NCBI GenBank assembly: GCA_028690755.1
Contig: JAQVAO010000008.1
Coordinates: forward strand, 1 to 11,673
Origin: Patescibacteria group bacterium
GTDB lineage: Bacteria > Patescibacteriota > UBA1384 > XYA2-FULL-43-10 > CAINNR01
Length of the DNA stretch: 11,673 bases
Direction: 5' to 3'
Under the pieces are notes generated by a model. That model saw only the letters and a program-made list of their open reading frames with translations, had not been told where the DNA came from and ran no database searches. Of the stretch, positions 1 through 5,705 are shown one piece after another. The translations under genes were made by a program, and so were the position numbers. Position 1 is the stretch's first letter. Every line of letters starts with the position of its first letter.

Positions 1-217
1 AACTATTATCGATAAGTTTTCTGGTGGTCCGGTTGGTCTAGATGCTTTAGCAGCGGCGACTAGCGAAGATCGCGATACGATAGAAGATGTTATCGAGCCT
101 TATTTGCTACGACTCGGTTTTATCGATCGCACTCCAAGGGGCCGAATTGCTACTCCGGGGGCGTATAGTCACTTGGGGAGGAAGAAAGAGTCAGGTAGTC
201 AACGGAAGTTGTTATGA
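1..217 (+). CDS. ruvB: RuvB, Holliday junction branch-migration ATPase, C-terminal end (partial)
   Basis: Only the last ~71 residues are present; the gene enters from the left edge in the frame whose first full codon is at base 2 and ends at TGA 215-217. The tail reads [15 protein letters not shown], then [19 protein letters not shown], then RTPRGRIAT, which is the winged-helix DNA-binding domain of RuvB. RuvB is the hexameric AAA+ motor that drives RuvA-bound Holliday junctions during recombinational repair in the cytoplasm. The ATPase core lies outside the window. The stop overlaps the next start (ATGA at 214-217), which suggests translational coupling. GC in the first 180 bases is 89/180 by hand count (about 49%), clearly higher than in the genes that follow. 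Identification is secure from the conserved PRGR and [14 protein letters not shown] signatures. Confidence 0.95.
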   Translation, partial: TIIDKFSGGPVGLDALAAATSEDRDTIEDVIEPYLLRLGFIDRTPRGRIATPGAYSHLGRKKESGSQRKLL

Positions 218-540
218 GAATCGAAGAAATAAAAAAATTTATTTCAGAAGAGCATAAATTTCAAGTGTCAAAGATGGATCATTCAATCAATAAAGATCAA
301 AGAACTCTAATGAGAACAGTGAAATTATCCGAAGAAGTTGGGGAATTAAGTGAGAAAGTTCTTCATTTACTAGGGCAACAAAGGGATGAAAAAGTCGAGA
401 AAAAAGATTTAAAGAATATTGAAGAAGAAATTGCTGATGTAATTATTTGCGCAATATATTTGGCAAAAAATATTAATGTCGATTTTGATCTAGCGCTTGA
501 AAGAAAAATCAAGGTACTGGAGTCCAGAAGAAAGAGATAA
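214..540 (+). CDS. MazG-like nucleotide pyrophosphohydrolase
   Basis: A 108-residue all-alpha protein of the MazG / all-alpha NTP-pyrophosphatase superfamily. The metal-binding signature is visible as E40-E41-x-x-E44 (SEEVGEL) followed by E72-x-x-D75 (EEEIADV) in the next helix. Such enzymes hydrolyse (d)NTPs to NMP plus pyrophosphate using Mg2+, and small single-domain members act as house-cleaning enzymes on non-canonical or excess nucleotides. The substrate cannot be told from sequence. The length matches single-domain MazG-like proteins and not the ~260-residue two-domain E. coli MazG. The start is fixed by the ATGA overlap with ruvB; the upstream GGAAG at about 204-208 is a modest ribosome binding site. 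It lies 2 bases before queH. Family is well supported; cellular role is inferred. Confidence 0.85.
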   Translation: MRIEEIKKFISEEHKFQVSKMDHSINKDQRTLMRTVKLSEEVGELSEKVLHLLGQQRDEKVEKKDLKNIEEEIADVIICAIYLAKNINVDFDLALERKIKVLESRRKR

Positions 541-542
541 CA

Positions 543-1118
543 ATGTCGAAAAAAATATTACTTCATACTTGTTGTGCCTCTTGCCTTTCCTTTGTTCATA
601 AAAAACTATTAGAAAAGGATTTTTTGCCGGTTGTTTATTATTACAACCCGTCAATTCAAGGGAAAATTGAATATCTGAATCGCTTGAAGGATGTTGAGGA
701 TTATTGTGAGAAAAATTATTTAGAGATAATAATTCCGGAATATAACGAGGATGAATTTAATCTTCCTATTAAGCCTTGGCTAGATCAAAAATCCTTAAAA
801 TATATAAATGACAAGAACCGTTTCAAAAGAAAACGCTGTGAATTTTGTTACGAGCTGAAAATCAGGCAAACCGCAGTAGAAGCAAAGAAAAGGCGACTGA
901 AATATTTTTCAACTACTCTCCTCGCCTCGCCCTATCAGGATCACGAGTTTATCGATTACATTGCGAGTGAGATAGCTAAAGAAAAAAATTTAGATTTTGT
1001 TTACGATGATTTTCGCAAAGGTTACTGGCAAGGACGTAATTATTCCCGAAATCACAAATATATGATACCATCATACTGCGGTTGCACTTTTAGCGTGGCC
1101 GAAAGGATGTTAGAATAA
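543..1118 (+). CDS. queH: QueH, epoxyqueuosine reductase (DUF208 family)
   Basis: A 191-residue protein of the QueH family, the non-cobalamin epoxyqueuosine reductase that performs the final step of queuosine synthesis on tRNA (oQ to Q at wobble position 34), replacing QueG. Visible family marks are the N-terminal adjacent cysteines C10-C11 in LLHTCCASC, the RC-x-x-C motif (R98, C99, C102), the TTLLASPY segment (124-131), DFRKG (156-160) and the terminal YCGC (C179, C181). These cysteines form the iron-sulfur/metal and redox site in characterised members. The segment before YCGC reads YMIPS, where many homologues have YRQ-type residues, a possible divergence. It lies 2 bases after the MazG-like gene and in the same block as queA, the preceding step of the pathway. 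Family call is strong from the cysteine pattern. Confidence 0.93.
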   Translation: MSKKILLHTCCASCLSFVHKKLLEKDFLPVVYYYNPSIQGKIEYLNRLKDVEDYCEKNYLEIIIPEYNEDEFNLPIKPWLDQKSLKYINDKNRFKRKRCEFCYELKIRQTAVEAKKRRLKYFSTTLLASPYQDHEFIDYIASEIAKEKNLDFVYDDFRKGYWQGRNYSRNHKYMIPSYCGCTFSVAERMLE

Positions 1119-1122
1119 AAAA

Positions 1123-1317
1123 ATGACAATACTTTTAATATCATACATAATATTTGTTATTGGATTTATCGCTTTCAGCGCCTCGGGGATTTATCATCTC
1201 TGGCGTTTTGGCTATATTGGTGACATGACGAAGCCGGCGATATATATATACATTTTTATGTCGGCTTCAATCATTGTTTTAACTTTTTTCGCGATATCTT
1301 TTAGATCTTGGTTTTAA
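1123..1317 (+). CDS. Small two-pass membrane protein, unknown function
   Basis: A 64-residue protein that I do not recognise. It has two predicted transmembrane helices (about residues 3-23 and 38-60) joined by a short loop, GIYHLWRFGYIGDMTKP, that carries aromatic, charged and glycine residues. No signal peptidase site or known catalytic motif is seen. It starts 4 bases after the queH stop and runs co-directionally into the PH-domain membrane gene 21 bases downstream, so it is probably co-transcribed with both. The hydrophobic pattern and tight packing between real genes support it being expressed; the upstream run of A is a poor ribosome binding site. It could be a small subunit or modulator of a membrane complex, but nothing here shows which. 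Confidence 0.6.
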   Translation: MTILLISYIIFVIGFIAFSASGIYHLWRFGYIGDMTKPAIYIYIFMSASIIVLTFFAISFRSWF

Positions 1318-1338
1318 AATATTTAAATAAAGAAATTT

Positions 1339-2232
1339 ATGGCTGTCAAGGATCGATATTTTCCTACACAGGAAGCGGGAGAAAAAATATTTCTTCTAAT
1401 TAGAAGGCACTGGATTGTTTTTATTACCTTGGCTTTTTTTATATTTGTAATGACGCTTCCTTTGATCGCGCTAGGCGTCTATTGGATTATGTCTCCGGAA
1501 GTCTTTTCCGGTGATCTAGGGAATTTTGTAATAATTTTTGCTAGCATTTACGCGCTAATTATTGTTGGATTGTGTCTATATGGTTTTGTAAATTATTATC
1601 TAGATGTTTATATCATAACTAATGAAAGATTAGTTGATATCAAACAAAATGGTTTTTTTCGTCGGGAAATAGCTGAGCTACATCTTAAACAAGTCCAGGA
1701 TGTCGAGGCCAAGGTAGAAGGTTTTTTGGGCACAATGATGCACTTTGGGAATGTTTACATCCAGACTGCTGGTGAAAGAGAAAATTTTAAACTTGAAGAT
1801 GTTCCTCATCCGTATACAGTTTCAAAAAGAATTGCCGAGTTGCATCAAAGACAATTAGATTCTTCGCCAAAATCAACTGACAATCAACACCAAGAAGATA
1901 AAGAAAAGACATCGATTTCGAAAGATGATGATTATAAGATTGAGGATTATGAACCATATGTTTCTGGGGAAGTTGAAACCGAAGAGGAAAACACTGAAAT
2001 TCCTGAGAAAACGAAGGAAGATAAGACAATAAATCGTAATATTGTTTCTTCGGTTGAGGAAATGCCAGAAAGCGATTATCAACGAAAAAAGGAAGAGCCT
2101 GTGTTTGAAGAGCCGATAGAAGAGATCGGCTTTGGTGCAGATGATAGCGATGACAGGCGGGAAAAAAAGATTAACCGGGAATTGAAGGAGTTCTCTGAGG
2201 GAGAAGAGGTCAAGCTTAATGAATATGATTGA
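1339..2232 (+). CDS. Membrane protein with bacterial PH (bPH2/DUF304-like) domain and long acidic tail
   Basis: A 297-residue protein. Residues 1-23 are cytosolic, two transmembrane helices follow at about 24-50 and 62-86, and then a bacterial pleckstrin-homology-like domain at about 87-170. That domain has the typical layout: YIITNERLVDI, a turn with GFFRREIAEL, then LKQVQDVEAKVEGFLGTM, FGNVYIQT and a closing VPHPYTVSKRI helix. YdbS/YdbT-type proteins of this family are membrane associated and mostly of unknown function. Residues 172-297 are polar, rich in Glu, Asp and Lys, low in complexity and almost surely disordered. A weak AAAGAA precedes the start. The gene overlaps queA by 14 bases. 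The domain call is fairly firm; the role is not known. Confidence 0.8.
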   Translation: MAVKDRYFPTQEAGEKIFLLIRRHWIVFITLAFFIFVMTLPLIALGVYWIMSPEVFSGDLGNFVIIFASIYALIIVGLCLYGFVNYYLDVYIITNERLVDIKQNGFFRREIAELHLKQVQDVEAKVEGFLGTMMHFGNVYIQTAGERENFKLEDVPHPYTVSKRIAELHQRQLDSSPKSTDNQHQEDKEKTSISKDDDYKIEDYEPYVSGEVETEEENTEIPEKTKEDKTINRNIVSSVEEMPESDYQRKKEEPVFEEPIEEIGFGADDSDDRREKKINRELKEFSEGEEVKLNEYD

Positions 2233-3277
2233 TAGTTATTTTTACAAACTTCCGGAAAAATTAATTGCAAACGAACCGGCTAAACCGCGAGATAGATCGC
2301 GGCTTTTGGTTTTTAATTCAGCAGAGGACAAAATAGTTGATGAGGTGTTCTTTGGTCTGATAAATTTTCTCAAAAAAGGTGATCTTTTAGTGCTTAATGA
2401 TTCAAAAGTATTTCCGGCCCGTATTTTTGGTACCAAAGAGACTGGTGGAAAAATTGAGGTACTTCTTTTGGAGGATTGCGGTGATTCTTGGCTGGCAATG
2501 GTTGGGGGGAAAACTAAGTTGGGCGATAAAGTTTTATTTCAGCAAAATTTAGAAGGAGAAATAGTCGAAAAAAACGGTAAATTAGCTAAGATCACTTTTA
2601 ACCAAAGAGGAGCTGATTTCTGGCAGACAATAGAGGAAATTGGCAAAACTCCGATACCACCCTATATTAAGAACACGAAACTTTCTGAAAGGAAATTGCG
2701 CAATGAATATCAAACCGTATATTCTAATAATTATGGGTCAGCGGCTGCTCCAACAGCCGGATTGCATTTTTCGAAAAAACAGATAGGGGAGCTACTTGAT
2801 CACGGAGTAGCAGTTAAATATATAAATTTAAATATCGGGCTTGGTACTTTTGCCCCCCTAACTCCAGAAAATTTATTAACAAAAAAATTACATTCAGAAA
2901 AATTCCAAATCCCCTCCTCCACTATTAGGAAAATAATTCAGACGAAAAAAGAAGGAGGAAGAGTGATCGCTGTTGGTACGACAACGGTTCGGACACTTGA
3001 ATCCGCGGCTAAAACAATTATTAAAAATGAAGACAAAATCACCAACATCGCTGGTTCGACGGAGATATTTGTTCAACCGGGTTTCAAATTCAAAATTGTT
3101 GACTCATTAATAACAAATTTTCACCTCCCCTCTTCTTCACTAATGATGTTAGTCGCGGCACTGATTCAAGACAAGGGAATAAATGATGGACGCGAAAAAT
3201 TACTAGAGATTTATAAGTATGCAATAAACAAAAAATACAGGTTCTATTCCTTCGGTGATGCTATGTTGATTTTGTAA
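2219..3277 (+). CDS. queA: QueA, S-adenosylmethionine:tRNA ribosyltransferase-isomerase
   Basis: A 352-residue full-length QueA, the cytoplasmic enzyme that transfers and isomerises the ribosyl group of SAM onto preQ1-modified tRNA to make epoxyqueuosine, the substrate of QueH. Family landmarks run in order: PAKPRDRSRL (20-29), LNDSKVFPAR (59-68), AAPTAGLHF (176-184), GLGTFAP (207-213), LHSE (224-227), VGTTTVRTLE (252-261), TNFHLP (299-304) and YRFYSFGDAML (340-350). No landmark is missing and the length is normal. ATG at 2219 overlaps the upstream gene by 14 bases; the purine-rich stretch GAGGGAGAAGAGG at 2197-2209 serves as ribosome binding site for it, or for the alternative in-frame ATG at 2225. 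QueA is often next to ruvB in bacteria; here they are in one co-directional block with four genes between. Confidence 0.96.
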   Translation: MNMIDSYFYKLPEKLIANEPAKPRDRSRLLVFNSAEDKIVDEVFFGLINFLKKGDLLVLNDSKVFPARIFGTKETGGKIEVLLLEDCGDSWLAMVGGKTKLGDKVLFQQNLEGEIVEKNGKLAKITFNQRGADFWQTIEEIGKTPIPPYIKNTKLSERKLRNEYQTVYSNNYGSAAAPTAGLHFSKKQIGELLDHGVAVKYINLNIGLGTFAPLTPENLLTKKLHSEKFQIPSSTIRKIIQTKKEGGRVIAVGTTTVRTLESAAKTIIKNEDKITNIAGSTEIFVQPGFKFKIVDSLITNFHLPSSSLMMLVAALIQDKGINDGREKLLEIYKYAINKKYRFYSFGDAMLIL

Positions 3278-3280
3278 ATA

Positions 3281-3289
3281 TGTTAAAAT
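3281..3289 (+). promoter_or_regulatory. Extended -10 promoter for the lamin-tail protein gene
   Basis: TGTTAAAAT matches the extended -10 pattern TGnTATAAT with one difference in the hexamer (TAAAAT at 3284-3289). No -35 of suitable spacing is seen; the nearest TTGATT (3266-3271) leaves only 12 bases, but extended -10 promoters do not strictly need one. Initiation about 7 bases downstream would fall at 3296-3297, on the A of the start codon, so the transcript would be leaderless. This agrees with the lack of a ribosome binding site before that gene. Confidence 0.5.
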
Positions 3290-3296
3290 AGTTCTA

Positions 3297-4907
3297 ATGA
3301 AGGGGAGACTAAGTTTAATTATTCTATTAGTTTTTTTCTCTGTTTTTTTGTTCTCTCAAAATACTCGTGCTTCGGATGTGGATTTACTGATAAATGAAAT
3401 TTACCCCAATCCTACTTCTGGAGAGGTTGAATGGATAGAAATTTATAATCCAACCAATCAGACTATCGATCTGACTAATTATTCAATTGAGGACGGTACT
3501 CACAAACCTAAGGCTCTTTTTGGAATGTTGTGTTCTGGCTGTTATTTTGTAATTGAGAAAAATCCCGATGGTTTTTCATTTGCACTTAATAACGATAAAG
3601 AAATAATAATTCTAAAATACATTGACTTGATAGTCGATCAGGTGGCATATGGAAATTGGGATGATGGGAGTGTTAATCCGGATGAAAATTTCCAAGCTCC
3701 TAGTCAGGGAAAATCATTATCAAGAATTCCAAATGGAGAAAATTCTGGTCAAAATAAAAATGATTTCAGAGTTCTAATCCCAAGCAAGGAATCGGAGAAT
3801 ATTCTGCCGATCTTTTCTTCCTTGATTCGCATAAATGAAATTATTCCCCAACCGTCAACGGGAAGCCTCGATGAGTTTGTTGAATTGTATAACAATTCCA
3901 GCCAGGACATTGATATTTCTGGGTGGCAACTCGATGATATAGATGGTGGTTCAAGTCCCTATAATATCCCTGATGGGACGATAATCGAGTCAGGTGCATA
4001 CTTGGTTTTCAAGAATCAGACGACAAAAATATCATTAAATGATTCCGGGGATTCTGTTAGATTGATTGACCCAAATGGCGACATCAAATCAATTGTAAGC
4101 TACGAAAAGGCAAAGAGAGGGCAGAGTTATTCGTGGTTTTTTGATGCTTGGAAATGGACAAATTTAACTACATCGGGAAGTGAGAATATTTTCCAAGAAG
4201 AGATCATTTTGCCAGATGAGGATTTGTTTATAGAAGAAGCGCTAATCTCTCAAGTTCGAGAACTGCCAATTGAAGAAACGGTGAAAGTGATTGGAGTCGT
4301 ATCTGTTTTGCCGGGAAAATTATCCAGTCAGTATTTTTATATTGAAGACGAAAGTGGGGGAATTCAAATCTATTCTTATCACAAATCATTCCCATTCTTG
4401 CGGCTAGGTGATGTCGTATCAATTGTAGGTGAGCTAGCTGAATACAAAAACGAAAGGAGAATTAAAATCTCATCAGAATCTGATATTCAAATAATATCCA
4501 GTCGGTCACCACCAGAAGCAAAGAAAATCAAAATAGATGAAATAAATGAGCGTTTGGAGGGCCGGTATATTAGTGTTACTGGCACCGTGACAAAAACCTC
4601 TGGCAACGTTTTTTATATACGTGGTAGTGGTGAAATTCAAGTTTCAATCAGAGAAGGAACCGGAATTAAAAAACCAAAAATGAGAGTTGGTGATAGAGTT
4701 GAGATTGCCGGCATACTTTCACAGTATGGTGATTATTATCGCATATTGCCAACTTGTCAGGATGATGTTAAAATCATTAAATCCTCGAGTTTGGCAAAGT
4801 CGGGCATGAATCTTTATTTATCATTGCTAATTACCGGATTAATCTTCTTTCTATGGAATATATTTCAAAAAGTGAAAAAGAGACTGCAGAGATTGCCGCA
4901 AGTATAA
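3297..4907 (+). CDS. Exported membrane-anchored protein with two lamin-tail domains and two OB-like domains
   Basis: A 536-residue protein exported by Sec. Residues 1-25 form a signal peptide (basic MKGR, hydrophobic core, likely cleavage after TRA). A first lamin-tail domain (LTD, about 28-160) opens with LINEIYPNP and EWIEIYNPTNQTIDL. A second (about 176-297) has IRINEIIPQP, DEFVELYNNS and LNDSGDSVRLIDPNG, ending with the W..W..T..TSGSEN pattern. Two beta-rich OB-like domains follow (about 325-400 and 420-495), each with a GDVVSIVGEL / GDRVEIAGIL strand. A helix at about 504-521 plus a basic end (KVKKRLQRL) anchors it, so the body is extracytoplasmic. The start is fixed by the signal peptide. 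C79 and C82 lie close together in LTD1. Its 3' end overlaps tsaE by 55 bases. LTD and OB folds are often found in secreted nucleic-acid-related proteins; binding of DNA is only an inference. Confidence 0.82.
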   Translation: MKGRLSLIILLVFFSVFLFSQNTRASDVDLLINEIYPNPTSGEVEWIEIYNPTNQTIDLTNYSIEDGTHKPKALFGMLCSGCYFVIEKNPDGFSFALNNDKEIIILKYIDLIVDQVAYGNWDDGSVNPDENFQAPSQGKSLSRIPNGENSGQNKNDFRVLIPSKESENILPIFSSLIRINEIIPQPSTGSLDEFVELYNNSSQDIDISGWQLDDIDGGSSPYNIPDGTIIESGAYLVFKNQTTKISLNDSGDSVRLIDPNGDIKSIVSYEKAKRGQSYSWFFDAWKWTNLTTSGSENIFQEEIILPDEDLFIEEALISQVRELPIEETVKVIGVVSVLPGKLSSQYFYIEDESGGIQIYSYHKSFPFLRLGDVVSIVGELAEYKNERRIKISSESDIQIISSRSPPEAKKIKIDEINERLEGRYISVTGTVTKTSGNVFYIRGSGEIQVSIREGTGIKKPKMRVGDRVEIAGILSQYGDYYRILPTCQDDVKIIKSSSLAKSGMNLYLSLLITGLIFFLWNIFQKVKKRLQRLPQV

Positions 4908-5263
4908 TAGAGAAATATCCCGAAATTCGCATTTTTGGTCTAACGGGTGATCTGGGCAGTGGGAAAACTGCCTTTGTGCGTGGAGTTGCCGAGAAGATTG
5001 GCGTTAAACAAAACATCACCAGTCCGACTTTTGTAATCATGAAAACATATGAAGCGCCTGGTCGACATTTGGTGCATATAGATGCCTATAGGCTGGACAG
5101 TCAGGAAGACTTGTTCTCAATTGGGCTTGATGATCTAGTGTCGGAGCCTAGCAATCTGGTATTTATTGAGTGGCCGGAAAAAGTCTTTAAAACAATTCCC
5201 AAAAATATTAAATTAATTAATTTTAGTTATCTCGATGAAAACAGCAGAAAAATCATTGACTGA
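4853..5263 (+). CDS. tsaE: TsaE, tRNA t6A37 biosynthesis ATPase
   Basis: A 136-residue TsaE, the P-loop ATPase that works with TsaB and TsaD to add threonylcarbamoyl to A37 of ANN-decoding tRNAs. The Walker A motif GDLGSGKT is at 32-39, followed by the family motifs SPTF (57-60), HIDAYRL (75-81) and FIEWPEK (104-110). The length is normal. The N-terminus MEYISKSEKETAEIA is typical, which supports ATG at 4853 although it lies 55 bases inside the end of the preceding gene and has no clear ribosome binding site; translation coupled to the upstream gene is likely. It overlaps tsaB by 29 bases. The tsaE-tsaB pairing is common. tsaD is not in the window. Confidence 0.95.
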   Translation: MEYISKSEKETAEIAASIIEKYPEIRIFGLTGDLGSGKTAFVRGVAEKIGVKQNITSPTFVIMKTYEAPGRHLVHIDAYRLDSQEDLFSIGLDDLVSEPSNLVFIEWPEKVFKTIPKNIKLINFSYLDENSRKIID

Positions 5264-5645
5264 AATAATTTTATTCATTGACACAAGTACTATCAGTACG
5301 GTGGTTGCGGTATTAAATAATGATAAGATACTCGATAAAGTTGTTTGGAACGGTAGTGGCGAGCTGTCTGATTCTCTTTTGGTAAAAATTGATGAATTAT
5401 TAAAGAAACTGAACATCAGCCCTCACGATATTTCATCAATTGCTGTCAATCCTGGCCCAGGGTCTTACACCGGCCTAAGGATTGGGATCTCGACTGCCAA
5501 TGCGATATCTTGGTCGAAAAAGATTCCAATTAGATCGGCAAGGCTGGAGGGGAACAAAATTATTTTTTTAACTCCCCCAAGCATAAAAGCAGTCATTCCA
5601 ATTTATTCAGGACAACCGAATATTACTAAGCCAAAAAAAATATAA
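5235..5645 (+). CDS. tsaB: TsaB-like t6A biosynthesis protein, short form
   Basis: A 136-residue protein matching the N-terminal ASKHA-like half of TsaB: FIDTS (14-18) and the signature PGPGSYTGLRIG (73-84). TsaB is a catalytically inactive paralogue of TsaD that forms a TsaB-TsaD scaffold for t6A synthesis. Typical TsaB is ~220-230 residues, so most of the second subdomain is missing. The protein nevertheless ends with a tail of usual TsaB type, VIPIYSGQPNITKPKK, instead of running into nonsense, which argues for a natural short form and not a frameshift. The ATG at 5235 overlaps tsaE by 29 bases; an in-frame TTG at 5256 is an alternative start with a smaller overlap. Function in t6A is inferred from the family and from linkage to tsaE. 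Confidence 0.85.
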   Translation: MKTAEKSLTEIILFIDTSTISTVVAVLNNDKILDKVVWNGSGELSDSLLVKIDELLKKLNISPHDISSIAVNPGPGSYTGLRIGISTANAISWSKKIPIRSARLEGNKIIFLTPPSIKAVIPIYSGQPNITKPKKI

Positions 5646-5649
5646 GGTA

Positions 5650-5679
5650 TGGACTTATTAATTCCATCTTTGTTACAAT
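5650..5679 (+). promoter_or_regulatory. Likely promoter of the LCP-family gene
   Basis: TGTTACAAT at 5671-5679 is an extended -10 (TG-T-TACAAT, five of six in the hexamer). A weak -35-like TGGACT at 5650-5655 lies 18 bases upstream. Initiation is expected near 5686, giving a leader of about 20 bases with no clear ribosome binding site before ATG 5706. It sits in the 60-base gap between tsaB and the LCP gene, the longest plus-strand gap here. Confidence 0.45.
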
Positions 5680-5705
5680 ATTATTGTTAGATTTAAACTC
5701 CTGAA

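Noticed and set aside
1315..1338. Promoter (TAAAAT / TTAAAT) before the PH-domain gene
   Set aside because: The hexamers match only through AT-richness, without an extended TG or a -35 at proper spacing; read-through from queH is enough.
5649..5667. ATGGA...TCCAT inverted repeat after tsaB as a terminator
   Set aside because: Only a 5-bp stem with a 9-base loop and no following T-run; it also overlaps the weak -35 of the LCP promoter.
5235..5705. Frameshift or truncation artefact in tsaB
   Set aside because: The protein ends in a TsaB-like tail (PNITKPKK) and the 60 bases after it do not encode further TsaB sequence in any frame that I can read.
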